NCBI RefSeq assembly: GCF_014217565.1
Contig: NZ_CP043661.1
Span: 4,960,001-5,024,000 of the forward strand
Length of the DNA stretch: 64,000 bases
Direction: 5' to 3'
Source: Kribbella qitaiheensis
GTDB taxonomy: Bacteria > Actinomycetota > Actinomycetes > Propionibacteriales > Kribbellaceae
Shown here: in pieces, positions 33,285-45,476 of the stretch
How positions within the stretch are numbered: position 1 is the first letter of the stretch
Layout: the number at the start of each line of letters is the position of its first letter
Program-made: the position numbers and the translations under genes
The notes under the pieces: model-generated
What the model saw: the letters and a program-made list of their open reading frames with translations, nothing else
Database searches by the model: none
What the model was told of the DNA's origin: nothing

Positions 33285-34844
33285 TCACCGCGCGCGGCGC
33301 TTGTCCTCGTACAACCGGCTGTCCGCCATCGGGATCAGTAGTTCCACCGCGACTCCTTCGGCGGTCGCGGCGGACCCGATGCTCAGGCTCAGTCGGCTGA
33401 GCCACGATTTCGGCGTCGTTGCCGCGACGACCGCTACCGCCGTCCGGATCCGCTGGGCGAGCTGAGCACCACCCTTCGCGTCCGGCTGGTCCAGTACTAC
33501 GAAGAACTCGTCCCCTCCCGATCGAATCACGGCATCGGTGGCACGTGCCTGTTCTACCAGGAGAGCTGCAACAACCTGCAGCAGTTCGTCACCGCAAGCG
33601 TGCCCATGGGTGTCGTTGACAACCTTCAGGTCGTCCACATCGATGGCGAGCAATGTCACTGCCCGCTGCGAATCCCGGGCCTCGATGAGCCGCTCGTCCA
33701 GGGCTCGCCGGTTCCCGATGCCGGTCAACGCGTCGTGCCGGGCGGCATGCCATTCGGCATTGTGTCGTGCCGACAGATCATGCGTCTCCAGAGCATGTCG
33801 TACCGCGTTCAGCGCGCGCCGGCGTTCCTTCCACCACCCCCGGGCCACCGAGCGCGCATACGCCAAGCCTGCAACGGCTCCGAACTCGTCGCTGCGGGCC
33901 GCGAGCTCCGACCTGGTCTGCAGTACCAGCATCACCGTGGCCGGATCCGCCAACGGAATCAGGTCATCCAGGGCCCGATCGGCTGCTGCGTTCGCGGCCT
34001 CGATCCTGCCCTGCGCGGCCAATCCCCTGGCCAGGTAGGCGCCGGCGATCGCCAGCCTCTCGGTCTCGCCGAGCTTGCTGATCTCGTCGCGGCAGTCCTC
34101 CAGGTCCGCAACAGCGCGGGCCGGATCGGCGAAGGTGCGGGCGGCGGCAAGCCAGAGCCGGGCGCTGAGCCGCCAGTACTCCTGGCTCTCGTCGTCGACG
34201 ATCACCTGCTCGGCTTCCATCGCCCAGTGCTCGGCCGACGCCAGCCGCTCCCGGATCTCTCCCTCGTACGCCGGATCGCCGAGCCGCTCGAGCTCGTGTG
34301 CCCAGCGCAAGTGGGTCTCCGAGAGGTTCAGCCGGTCGATCGCCGGGACCTCGGCAAGGTCGAGCACGGCCGCCTCCGACGAGGCCGCGATCTCGTAGTG
34401 CGGCACACACAGCTCGAACATCCGCAGTACGTCGTACGCGTACCCGATGCCGGTATGGGCCCAGGCCGCCAGCCCAGCGTCGGTGGTCCGGCTCAGAGCG
34501 TGCTCAGCGGTGACCAGGTCGTTGACTGTGTCACCGCCGCGGCCACTTCGGGCCAAGGTGATGATCCGGATGGGCAGCGCGTTCGCTTCCCAGCCCGGCT
34601 CGTCGATCGCCCGCCCGACAGCCAGGCAGGCGTTCACCGCGGCCAGGGCCTCGTCGGCATCGCTGGCGTGGTGAGCGGTGACGCCGCGGACGTACTCGGC
34701 GAGGGCGAGCTCGCTGCAGGGCTCGCTGCCGAGCTCGGCGCGGATGACCCGAAGCTCGGCAGCGGCGGTCACGTGGCCGCCGGACTGTGCCAGCGTCATG
34801 GCGGCGGCGATCCGTTCCGTCAGCCGGCCACCGCCCATCACCAT
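33285..34844 (-). CDS. Diguanylate cyclase with N-terminal TPR-like domain (copy 2)
   Basis: This 519-residue paralogue of the following gene is alignable over its full length, including the helical N-terminal region. Its GGDEF signature is SGGDEF (GGDEF at 443-447), with I-site RATD at 434-437. It has no membrane segments, so the signal is probably cytoplasmic, sensed through the TPR-like repeats. ATG 34844 or ATG 34838 can serve as start. Tandem retention of two intact cyclases with diverged sensors suggests different inputs to one c-di-GMP pool. Confidence 0.88.
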   Translation of the reverse strand: MVMGGGRLTERIAAAMTLAQSGGHVTAAAELRVIRAELGSEPCSELALAEYVRGVTAHHASDADEALAAVNACLAVGRAIDEPGWEANALPIRIITLARSGRGGDTVNDLVTAEHALSRTTDAGLAAWAHTGIGYAYDVLRMFELCVPHYEIAASSEAAVLDLAEVPAIDRLNLSETHLRWAHELERLGDPAYEGEIRERLASAEHWAMEAEQVIVDDESQEYWRLSARLWLAAARTFADPARAVADLEDCRDEISKLGETERLAIAGAYLARGLAAQGRIEAANAAADRALDDLIPLADPATVMLVLQTRSELAARSDEFGAVAGLAYARSVARGWWKERRRALNAVRHALETHDLSARHNAEWHAARHDALTGIGNRRALDERLIEARDSQRAVTLLAIDVDDLKVVNDTHGHACGDELLQVVAALLVEQARATDAVIRSGGDEFFVVLDQPDAKGGAQLAQRIRTAVAVVAATTPKSWLSRLSLSIGSAATAEGVAVELLIPMADSRLYEDKRRAR

Positions 34845-34952
34845 CTAGCCAGTCCCCTCGCAGGTCACCCGTTTGTTCGGGTCGGACCGCCCATTGTGTC
34901 CGCGTCGAGGCTCGCTGTCACTGTCTTGTCGCTGCGGCGACAAGCGCAGGGG

Positions 34953-36263
34953 TCAACCTGCAACCTGCTGGGACTCCACGGCGTGCAGCTGGACGGGCAG
35001 CGACTCGACGCCGTAGACGATGGAGAAGTCACGGAACCGCAACTGCTCCTCCGATACCGCCAGCGACAGGTCGGGGAACCGGTGGGCCAATGCGGTGAAG
35101 GCCGCGCGCAGCTCCATCCGGGCCAGCTCCGCACCGACGCAGCGGTGCATGCCGTGCCCGAAGGCGAGGTGTGCGGCAGGGGCGCGTTGCGGCCAGAAGT
35201 CCTCCGCGTCGAGGCCGAAGACGGTCTTGTCCCGGTCGGCGCCGGACAGCGACACCGCGACCAGATCACCCTTCTTGACCTGGTGACCGAACAGTTCCTG
35301 GTCGTGCTTGGCGAACCGGGGGAAGGCCACCTGGACCACGGTCAGGTAGCGCAGCAACTCCTCGACGATCGCGTCGACGGCGGTCGGATCGGTCCGGATC
35401 CGGGCGAAGTTCTCCGGGTCGCGCAGCAGCACCAGGGTGCCGAGCGCCAGCATGCTGGCCGACGTCTCGTAGCCGCCCAGGAACACGCCGTCGGCGAGCC
35501 CACCGAGCTCGATGTCGTCGATCGTGTCGCCGTGCTCGCGGATGATCGAGCCGATCAGGCCGTCACCCGGCTCCTTGCGCTGCTTGCGGACGATCTCGAA
35601 GAGGAACTCGCGGGACTCGCTGGCCGAACCGAAGACCCCGATCCCGCCACCGGACAGGTCGAACCGGGCCGGGCCGAGTGCGCGGAACCGGTCGCGATCG
35701 GACTCCTCGACCCCGAGCAGGTCGGCGATCAGCAGGAACGGCACGTTGAAGGCGAAGTCGGCCACCACGTCGACGACGGGGCCCTTGGCCTCCATCAGGT
35801 CGAGCTGGTCGTTGACGATCTTCTCGATCATCGGCTCCAGCCGGGCCAGCCGGCGCTTGGTGAACTCCGGGGTGAGCAATTTGCGCAACCGGGTGTGGTC
35901 CGGCGGATCGGTGAAGCCCAGGCCGCCGATCCCCTCGGACGGTTTGTTCGGGTCCGAGCCGATCATCGGCCGGATGTCGTTGCTGAAGTTCTCGCTGTCG
36001 GCCAGCACGACCTTCGCCTCGGCATGGCCGGTGACCATCCAGACGTTCAGCCCGAACAGGTTGGCCAGTTTGTGGACCGGCTCGACCTCACGGATCTGGC
36101 CGAGCTCCGGTACCGGGTCCAGGCCGCTGCGCCGCAACGGCATCGAGACCTGGCGCGGGAACACCCGCATCTTGGACAGGTTGAGACCACCCTTGCGGGT
36201 GGTTCTGCTCAGTACCCGGCTGCCGACCCATCTCTTCAGGTATGTCGCAACCATGACTCCCAC
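34953..36263 (-). CDS. Cytochrome P450
   Basis: The protein has about 436 residues. The haem loop FGHGMHRCVG contains Cys375 as the thiolate ligand, and E302-x-x-R305 is present. The I-helix oxygen-activation segment is GGYETS (263-268) instead of the common AGxxT, with Glu-Thr retained. It is soluble and bacterial-class, so it needs a ferredoxin and reductase encoded elsewhere. The start is unresolved between GTG 36263 (AGAGAGGG upstream) and ATG 36254. It stands alone, so the substrate is unknown. Confidence 0.92.
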   Translation of the reverse strand: MGVMVATYLKRWVGSRVLSRTTRKGGLNLSKMRVFPRQVSMPLRRSGLDPVPELGQIREVEPVHKLANLFGLNVWMVTGHAEAKVVLADSENFSNDIRPMIGSDPNKPSEGIGGLGFTDPPDHTRLRKLLTPEFTKRRLARLEPMIEKIVNDQLDLMEAKGPVVDVVADFAFNVPFLLIADLLGVEESDRDRFRALGPARFDLSGGGIGVFGSASESREFLFEIVRKQRKEPGDGLIGSIIREHGDTIDDIELGGLADGVFLGGYETSASMLALGTLVLLRDPENFARIRTDPTAVDAIVEELLRYLTVVQVAFPRFAKHDQELFGHQVKKGDLVAVSLSGADRDKTVFGLDAEDFWPQRAPAAHLAFGHGMHRCVGAELARMELRAAFTALAHRFPDLSLAVSEEQLRFRDFSIVYGVESLPVQLHAVESQQVAG

Positions 36264-36452
36264 GCGCCCTCTCTGACGTGCTGCCCCCGACGGCTTTTCG
36301 GTACATCCCGAAGTTAGCTGTTCCGCGGACCGGATCTGATGGTGTTGGCACTACTAGCGCGGTGGCGCTGGCACCACCATGGGAGGGGGCCATGGTTCTG
36401 CCGTCGTGCCAGTCAGACCTTGTCATGCCCGAGGGCCGGGATACCACCGGAA

Positions 36453-36490
36453 CCCACCTGTACCGTCCCCTGGGACGGCGAACAGGTGGG
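36453..36490 (-). terminator. Hairpin terminator of the GH31 gene
   Basis: A nine-base outer stem (36453-36461 with 36482-36490) and a seven-base inner stem (36463-36469 with 36472-36478) form one long hairpin 44 bases beyond the GH31 stop. The remainder of the 270-base gap holds the P450 promoter region, not resolved. Confidence 0.65.
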
Positions 36491-36533
36491 CTCCGGGGCA
36501 CCTCAGGGCAATTCCAGCCGAAAGTCGGATGCG

Positions 36534-39500
36534 TCAGGGGTTCTTGCAGGCTAGCTTCGCGTCCGCCCAGTCGGCGTGATCACTGGTGACGCCGTCGCCG
36601 GCGTCGGTCACCTGAAGGGTCAGGGTCTGGCCACCGGTGGTGTCGACCGAGACACCGGCCGTTGGCGACGTTCCGGTGAGGAGCTCCGATGTGTACTTCG
36701 TCACGCCGTCGACGGCGACCTTGAAGCTCACTTTGCCACGATCCTCCATCTCGTCGTCGACTCCCACCTTGGCGGTGAAGGTCGTGCAGTTGCCACCGAG
36801 CCGGACACTCACCGAGGACGGCGCGTGCGTGCCGAGGCCCTTGGCGTACTGCGTGCCGTCGAGCGTGATCGGCCCGCCGTCACCAGCCGCGTCCTCGCCG
36901 TTGCTCTTGTCCCGTTCGACCGGTCCCCAGCCGTTGGCCGAGTCGGTGAACTCCAGGTCGCTGACCCAGGGCTGACCGGTCGGTGCCGGCGGCAAGGGCT
37001 TGTCGGCGATGGTGGCCGCGAAGAACCCGAGTCCACCGCCGGGCAGCTTGATCGCCTTCACGGTCTTGCCGGGAGTCAGCGGTACCGCGGTGTAGAAGAC
37101 CCGGTAGTCCGTGGTGGTGTTGCCCAGACCGGCCGGTGTGTAGCGGCCCTTGACCGAGACGGCCAGAGCGGCGCCGCCGGTGGTCGGGTCCTGACAGCAC
37201 CAGTTCGGCAGTTGTAGCGCGGACGCAGACTCGGTCCCGTCGGTATAGATGACAGTGACACTGCCTTTGGCGTTCAGACTGGCTCCGGCCCCGAGCAGGG
37301 CGAGGTGGGAACCGGTGCCGGACACCAGGATCGGTGCAGCCTGGTCCTTCACCACGTTCGGCGTACCGGGTGCGCCGGTAGGCCAGGTGAACTGGGCGCC
37401 TTGGACTGCGACCGTCGCGCCGGGTGTGTAGCCGGCTGCTGCGAGTGCTTCGCCGTTGAAGCTGTCGCCCGAGCCGTCGAAGTTGCCCTTGGCATAGGTC
37501 GTCGCGTCACTCACGCCGACCACGGTCGCTGCTTGGGACAACGACGCGTACGGCAACTGTGCCGTTGCCACCGCACTGTTCGTATAGGAGTTGTCGTCCA
37601 CCTTGTACGACGCGTCCACTCGCAACGTGAAGCTTGCCGGCTTCACATCAGTGCCGGGAGTCACCTGAAGCTTGGTGGTGACGGTGGTGCCCGGATCGAC
37701 CTTGGCAAAGGTGTTCGAACCGGTGGAGGTCCAGCCGTCGGGGAGATTCAGCGCAAGCCGTACGTCGCGCATCGTCGTCGTACCGCCATTGTGGAAGGTG
37801 GCGGTCACCTCGGTCGCCTGACCAGGTGCGTTCCACAGCGAGGGAGTGGCGAGCTCCGGAGTTCCGAAGGTGTCCGAGACGGTCTTGCCGCCACCGACCG
37901 AGGTGGTTCCGGCGAGGCGGACCGTGGCGGCACGTGCCGTTGAGATCGAGGCGGTCTTCACCAGCACCACGCCGTTCTCGTAGTACCAGCCGGTCGAGGC
38001 CGCGAGGTACGCGTTCTTGCTGACCACCTTGGTGAGCTTCTTGTCGTCCACGGTGACGTCGCGAGGCGCAGTACCGGTGTGCACGGTCAGCTCGTACGGG
38101 CGGGTGGCCGGCTTCGCGGCGTACGTGCCCTTGCTCTCGCCGATCTTGACGGTGACGTCGCCTCGAGCGGCTGTGGGTGCGGTGACCTCCAACTGCTGCA
38201 TGGCCGACTTGGCCTGCTTGTAGTCGCGAGTGACCCGGTCGTCCTCGTACAGGGAGAACGACGACTTGCCCTGCGGGTAGATGTCGACAGTGAGCCGATC
38301 GCCGAAGCCCTGCTCGGCAGCCGAGTTGATGCCGTTCTTCCACATCGGGACGATCGCACCGGCCTTGACGAACAGCGGCAGGGTGTCCAGCGGTGCGTGG
38401 TAGCCGTTCACCGTGGTCGGGCCCTGGTAGACCTTGCCGGTCCAGTAGTCGACCCAGTTGCCCTTGGGCAGGTAGATGCCGCTCTTCACTTCGTCAGCGC
38501 TCCAGCTCGGAGCGACCAGGAACTCCTTGCCGGCAAGGAATTCGTACTTCGCGGCGTCGCCCCAGGTGTTCGGGTCGTTCGGGTACTCCAGCACCAGCGA
38601 GCGGTTCAGCGGCGCACCGGTGCGGTGGGCCTCGGCGGCGTACGAGTAGAAGTACGGCAGCAGGCGCTCGCGCAGCTTGAGGTACTTGCGGTTGATCGAG
38701 GTGAAGGGCTCGCCGTACGTCCACGGCTGCTTGAACGCCGGGGTGGCCCAGCCGGACATCGTCATGAAGGCCGGGTTGAACACCTTCCACTGCAGGTCGC
38801 GCGTGTAGCTGGTCGGCGAACCACCGAAGATGCCGTCCACATCACCAGCGCTGTAAGCGATCCCGGAGTTGCCGGAGCCGGTGATGGCGGGGATCTGCCA
38901 CTTGATCGCGTCCAGCGAACCGCTGTGGTCGCCGGTCCACTGCACCGCGCATCGCTGCGCGCCGGCCCAGCCTTCCACCATCCAGGCGTAGCCACGGGCG
39001 TTGCTGTACTGCTCGATGCCGTCGTGTGCGGTGTCGCAGGCGCTCAGCGCGTACCGGTAGCCCGGTCCGACCCAGGCGACGTCCAGCTTGCGTACTCGCA
39101 CTCCAGCATCGCCTACCTCAGCAGGCTGCCTGTCGAGCGACGACTGCGTCCACAGGCCCATCTGAATGTTCCGCTTGCGCAGCTCGTCGCCGGTCTGCTT
39201 GAGCGCGGGGATGTCCCGCTTGCCCCACCAGGTGCCGTCGACCTGCTCGGAGTCCGTGTTGGCGGAGTAGCCGCAGCCGTAGTCGTCGTTGACCAGCATC
39301 CAGCCGCCAGGCATGTCGTTGTCCCGGAACTTCTGGGCCACCTTCACCGCGTCCAACGTGGTGACCTTCTCCGGGTTGACCTTCCAGTCGTTGCTGGAGT
39401 CGGGGTCGGTCCCGTAGTGACCACGGTTGTAGCAGTCGGAGTCGCCGTACTCGAGGCCGTAGATCGGTGGCATGAACGGCCGGCCGGTGAGCTCGGTGTA

Positions 39501-40310
39501 GCGGTCCAGCGAGGTCTTGAGGTCGCCGACGAAGTAGTACGCGTCGAACCGCTTCTCGTCGTGTTTGGTGACGACGGGGTCGGTGAAGCTGTAGCTACCT
39601 GGCGTGAAGGTGTTCCGGAGTACGCCGTAGCCCGCAGTGCTCATGTAGTACGGCGAGGCGTTCGGGTTGCCGCCGTCCTCCCAGTTGAAGTCCTTGGCGA
39701 CCGTGATGGTCTGGTCGCGGTGGGAGAACCGGCCGTTCTGCATGCCGCCGCCGAAGAACTGCTCACTGGCGCCACGACCGAGCGACTGGGTCGTCGACGT
39801 GTCGTTCCAGGACAGCGGGGCCGTCTCGGCCCAGACGAGCTGACCGTTTGACCGGTACAGCGAGAAGCGCAGCGGCGACTTGTTCGCCCGTACTTCGATC
39901 GCGCCGGTCGTCAGCGAGTAGTAGCTGCCACGGTCACGCCAGTCGGTCTTCGGCTTGCCGTAGTCGGTCTTGGCGACGATGTTCGAGGCCGGGGCGCCCG
40001 GGTCGGTCGGTGGAGTGTTCGCGGGATCGGTGAAGGTCCCGTCCGGCGCGAGCCAGATCCGGAACACGTCGTCCTTCAGGAACACCACCCGGACCTTGGC
40101 GGCGCCGGCGCTCAGCGTGTACGTCGAGGCGTCGGCGGTGAAGCCGGTCACCGCGCCGAGGGAGGTGTCTCCAGCGGTGGGCTGGGCCGTCGCCGGTGAG
40201 GCGCCACCGGCGACCAGGGCACCCGCGACCAGAGCTACTGAGGTGCCGGTCAGGAGTGCTGAACGTTTAACTGATAGTGATGAACGTTTAAGGCGGGCAA
40301 AGATGCTCAC
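36534..40310 (-). CDS. Large secreted GH31 glycosidase with NEW3 and NPCBM domains
   Basis: The protein has 1258 residues with a Sec signal (cut near residue 42, TAQ). The GH31 N-terminal beta domain and TIM barrel (about 50-700) contain nucleophile Asp410 in RKLDVAW and acid/base Asp461 in QWTGDHSG. After the C-terminal beta domains comes a NEW3 module (about 830-900, with LWNAPGQATEVTATFHN) and further beta-sandwich sequence. A C-terminal NPCBM module follows (about 1110-1258, GLGTHAPSSVSV and a closing DHADWADAKLACK). GH31 enzymes cleave alpha-glucosides, alpha-xylosides or alpha-galactosides; the NPCBM/NEW3 modules favour galactose-containing polymers, but the specificity is not settled. 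GTG 40310 has GAGG five bases before it. Confidence 0.9.
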   Translation of the reverse strand: MSIFARLKRSSLSVKRSALLTGTSVALVAGALVAGGASPATAQPTAGDTSLGAVTGFTADASTYTLSAGAAKVRVVFLKDDVFRIWLAPDGTFTDPANTPPTDPGAPASNIVAKTDYGKPKTDWRDRGSYYSLTTGAIEVRANKSPLRFSLYRSNGQLVWAETAPLSWNDTSTTQSLGRGASEQFFGGGMQNGRFSHRDQTITVAKDFNWEDGGNPNASPYYMSTAGYGVLRNTFTPGSYSFTDPVVTKHDEKRFDAYYFVGDLKTSLDRYTELTGRPFMPPIYGLEYGDSDCYNRGHYGTDPDSSNDWKVNPEKVTTLDAVKVAQKFRDNDMPGGWMLVNDDYGCGYSANTDSEQVDGTWWGKRDIPALKQTGDELRKRNIQMGLWTQSSLDRQPAEVGDAGVRVRKLDVAWVGPGYRYALSACDTAHDGIEQYSNARGYAWMVEGWAGAQRCAVQWTGDHSGSLDAIKWQIPAITGSGNSGIAYSAGDVDGIFGGSPTSYTRDLQWKVFNPAFMTMSGWATPAFKQPWTYGEPFTSINRKYLKLRERLLPYFYSYAAEAHRTGAPLNRSLVLEYPNDPNTWGDAAKYEFLAGKEFLVAPSWSADEVKSGIYLPKGNWVDYWTGKVYQGPTTVNGYHAPLDTLPLFVKAGAIVPMWKNGINSAAEQGFGDRLTVDIYPQGKSSFSLYEDDRVTRDYKQAKSAMQQLEVTAPTAARGDVTVKIGESKGTYAAKPATRPYELTVHTGTAPRDVTVDDKKLTKVVSKNAYLAASTGWYYENGVVLVKTASISTARAATVRLAGTTSVGGGKTVSDTFGTPELATPSLWNAPGQATEVTATFHNGGTTTMRDVRLALNLPDGWTSTGSNTFAKVDPGTTVTTKLQVTPGTDVKPASFTLRVDASYKVDDNSYTNSAVATAQLPYASLSQAATVVGVSDATTYAKGNFDGSGDSFNGEALAAAGYTPGATVAVQGAQFTWPTGAPGTPNVVKDQAAPILVSGTGSHLALLGAGASLNAKGSVTVIYTDGTESASALQLPNWCCQDPTTGGAALAVSVKGRYTPAGLGNTTTDYRVFYTAVPLTPGKTVKAIKLPGGGLGFFAATIADKPLPPAPTGQPWVSDLEFTDSANGWGPVERDKSNGEDAAGDGGPITLDGTQYAKGLGTHAPSSVSVRLGGNCTTFTAKVGVDDEMEDRGKVSFKVAVDGVTKYTSELLTGTSPTAGVSVDTTGGQTLTLQVTDAGDGVTSDHADWADAKLACKNP
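40261..40291 (-). promoter_or_regulatory. AT-rich direct repeat inside the 5' end of the GH31 gene
   Basis: GAACGTTTAA occurs at 40261-40270 and again at 40282-40291, exactly 21 bases apart (two helical turns). Each repeat is centred on AACGTT. The codons used here (TCA, CTA, GTT, AAA, CGT) are rare in the surrounding gene. This suggests an operator embedded in the signal-peptide codons. Confidence 0.4.
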
Positions 40311-40465
40311 GAGTGCCTCACTTCACGCAACTATGAACAGGATTGCGCTATTTTTAGCTCACCGCACAGCCGTTGTCACTAGGTCGCCACTCGCCGGAGC
40401 TGTCACGAAGTTGAGACGAGGTCTCCATCGGACGGTGGACCCGCGCCGGGGCCGTCCCGGTCACG

Positions 40466-41787
40466 ATGATTCGCATGGCGAACAATCAAGTTTTCAGTCG
40501 CCGTCGGGCCCTGGTCGCGGGGCTGGCGGCCGGCGCGCTCCTGTCCGTTCCCGCGCTTGCCCAGGCGGCACCCCGCGAGGCCGAGCCGGGGCGGCCGCTG
40601 GCGGCGGACGAACCGCACGTCAAGCCGGCCAAGCTGAAGCTGCCGGAGCCGACCGGCCGGTACCGCGTCGGTACGACCGAGCTACACCTGGTCGACAAAG
40701 CCCGGACGGACCCGGCGGCAAGCGCGAACTGATGGTGAGCGTCTGGTACCCGGCTCGTACCGGGAGTGACGGGCCGGTAGCGAAGTACATGCCGTCCAAG
40801 ACTGCGGACGCCGTCCAGGCGCCCTGGGTCTGGGCCGGGCTGCCCGAGGGCACCTTCGACTACGCGAACAGCAAGACCCACGGCCAGGTCGGCGTTCCCG
40901 TCCAGCGCGGCAAGCACGCGGTCGTACTGTTCTCTCCCGGCTACCCGTTCAGCCGGCTGCTGAACACGGTCCAGGTCGAGGAGCTCGCCGGCCACGGGTA
41001 CGTCGTCGTGACGATCGACCACACCCACGAAGGCCCGGTGACCTTCCCCGGCGGCCGCTTCGTCCCCGGACTCGAGGACGAGCCCGACGGACCGACGTAC
41101 CAGCGGGCGATCGCGACCAGGACGGCCGACACCCGCTTCGTACTCGACCAGCTCACGCTGCTTTCGTACGGCGTCAACCCGGACGCGGAGGGACGCGCCC
41201 TGCCGTTCGGCCTGCGGACGTCGCTCGACCTGCACAAGATCGGCATGTTCGGTTTCTCCGCCGGTGGGTTCACGACCGCCAACGCGATGCTCGAGGATCC
41301 CCGGATCGAGGCCGGCGCAGATCTCGACGGGATGCTGCAGTACGACTTCGACAACGGACCGCTGGGCAAGGTCGCGAAGCAGGGGCTGAACCGGCCGTTC
41401 CTGCTGTTCGGATCGGACACCAGCCAGCGGACGGATCCGAAGTCGGCGTACTACGACAAGTCGTGGGCCTCCTTCTGGCAGGCGCAGCAGGGCTGGAAGC
41501 TCAACCTGCAGCTCCCCGGCTCGCTGCACCAGTCCTTCTCCGATTACCAGCTCGTCTACCCGCAGCTGCTGCCGAAGATCTTCGGCGAGGGCTCGATCGT
41601 CGACGACTCGATCGAGCTCCGCGTCGGCACCGTCGCCCCGGACCGCAGCGTCGCCGCGCAACGGGCGTACCTGGTCGCGTTCTTCGATCAGTTCCTGACG
41701 CACCGCCCGCAAACCCTCCTGCGCAAGCAGTCCCCGAAGTACCCCGAGGTCGAGTTCGCCCACTCAGATATTCGCCCACTGAGATAG
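40466..41787 (+). pseudogene. Tat-exported PAF-acetylhydrolase-like lipase, single-base frameshift
   Basis: Joined frames give about 440 residues. The first frame (40466-40732) has a twin-arginine signal SRRRALVAG followed by a hydrophobic core and AQA. The second begins GGKRELMVSVWYPAR and continues to 41787. Inserting one G in the run GACCCGGCGG at about 40719-40724 joins D-P to G-G-K. The second frame holds the nucleophile elbow GFSAGG, DPRIEAGADLDG and LPGSLHQSF with the likely catalytic His, matching the PAF acetylhydrolase/dienelactone-hydrolase-like lipases. It would act outside the cell on short-chain esters or phospholipids. An ATG at 40475 is an alternative start. A sequencing deletion is the simplest reading. 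Confidence 0.8.
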
Positions 41788-42029
41788 CGGCGGAGTTCGT
41801 CCGCTGAGTGTGCCCTGGGTCTCGTACGACGCGCGGTGGCCGTGGGTTTTTGGCCACTTTCTGGAACGCTGATGAGGGTGGCGACGCCCCGAGCGGTTAC
41901 CGTGCGTTGAGAAATGCGTTGCCTTCGGCCGTACTCTGTCCTCGAACGGGTCGGCGGAGTTGCTCCGGGGAACAGTGGTCCGACCGTAGGCGTTGAGGCA
42001 ACAGCTGAGTGGCAAGAGCTAGGAGCGCA

Positions 42030-44771
<2,742 letters not shown>

Positions 44772-44787
44772 TAGGTCAGACTGAACC

Positions 44788-45231
44788 ATGGCGACTGTTT
44801 CGAAGGACCCGGTCGACGCCACCGCGCAGCGGCTCCGCGAGCGCGGTGAGCGGGTCACCCCGGCCCGGCTGGCGGTCGTCGAGGTGCTCGCGAACACCGA
44901 GGAACACCTGAGCGCGGAGCAGATCGGCGAACGAGCCGAGCAGCTCCGGCCGGGCATCCACCGGGCGACGGTCTACCGCGCGCTGGATGCATTGGGTGAG
45001 TTCGGGTTGGTGACGCACGTTCACCTGGGTCGAGCTGGTACGACGTATCACCTGGCTGGTGACCTGGCGCCCCGGCACCTCCACCTGCGCTGCAGCGAAT
45101 GCGGCAAAGTCCTCGACGTAGCCGGCGACATCCTCGACCCAGCCCGCCGCAAGGTCCTCCGCGAGCTGGGTTTCCGCCTGGCTCCCGAACAGGTCGCGCT
45201 GATCGGCACCTGCGCCGCCTGCTCGACTTAG
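44788..45231 (+). CDS. Fur-family metal-responsive repressor
   Basis: This 147-residue regulator has a winged helix (about 10-85, RATVYRALDALGEFGLV as recognition region) followed by a dimerisation domain with HLHLRCSECGKV and a C-terminal C-A-A-C pair. This gives the CxxC...CxxC structural zinc site of Fur/Zur/CatR proteins. Its metal (iron, zinc or peroxide sensing through iron) cannot be told apart from sequence alone. It begins 16 bases after topA and is probably cotranscribed with it, an arrangement without obvious logic. Confidence 0.88.
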   Translation: MATVSKDPVDATAQRLRERGERVTPARLAVVEVLANTEEHLSAEQIGERAEQLRPGIHRATVYRALDALGEFGLVTHVHLGRAGTTYHLAGDLAPRHLHLRCSECGKVLDVAGDILDPARRKVLRELGFRLAPEQVALIGTCAACST

Positions 45232-45267
45232 CCCGTACCCCGATTCGTCCCTGCGGTACCGGATGGC

Positions 45268-45383
45268 GGCGGACCGCCAGGCCATCAGTACCTGCGATGG
45301 CGGGGAGGTCGTGGTTTCGGCTGAGCGTGATTTCGCCAGATCCAGGCGACGGAGCCCATCCACTGATGGCCTGGCGGTCCGCC
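45268..45383. repeat. 116-base element bounded by perfect 22-bp inverted repeats
   Basis: Arms 45268-45289 and 45362-45383 are perfect reverse complements, with an additional GATGG/CCATC pair just inside. The 72-base interior has no frame of interest. It lies between the Fur gene and lacZ. It could be a large terminator, a small structured RNA or a miniature inverted-repeat element; no target-site duplication was seen. Confidence 0.6.
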
Positions 45384-45424
45384 TGTGTCGCGGGGAGTGG
45401 GGAGCGCAGCAGGTGACTGTCCAT

Positions 45425-45456
45425 ATCTGTTCATCGGTGTGGAGTTGTGAACAGAT
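45425..45456. promoter_or_regulatory. Inverted-repeat operator candidate before lacZ
   Basis: ATCTGTTCA (45425-45433) and TGAACAGAT (45448-45456) are perfect reverse complements separated by 14 bases. They lie 21-52 bases before the preferred lacZ start. Position and symmetry suggest a binding site for a dimeric regulator. The 45232-45476 gap otherwise holds only the 116-base element. Confidence 0.4.
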
Positions 45457-45476
45457 CGGTCGTAGGGTCGATAGCT

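Noticed and set aside
33600..36317. 905-codon plus-strand frame opposite GGDEF copy 2 and the P450
   Set aside because: It spans two real minus-strand genes and an intergenic gap, with no domain or signal.
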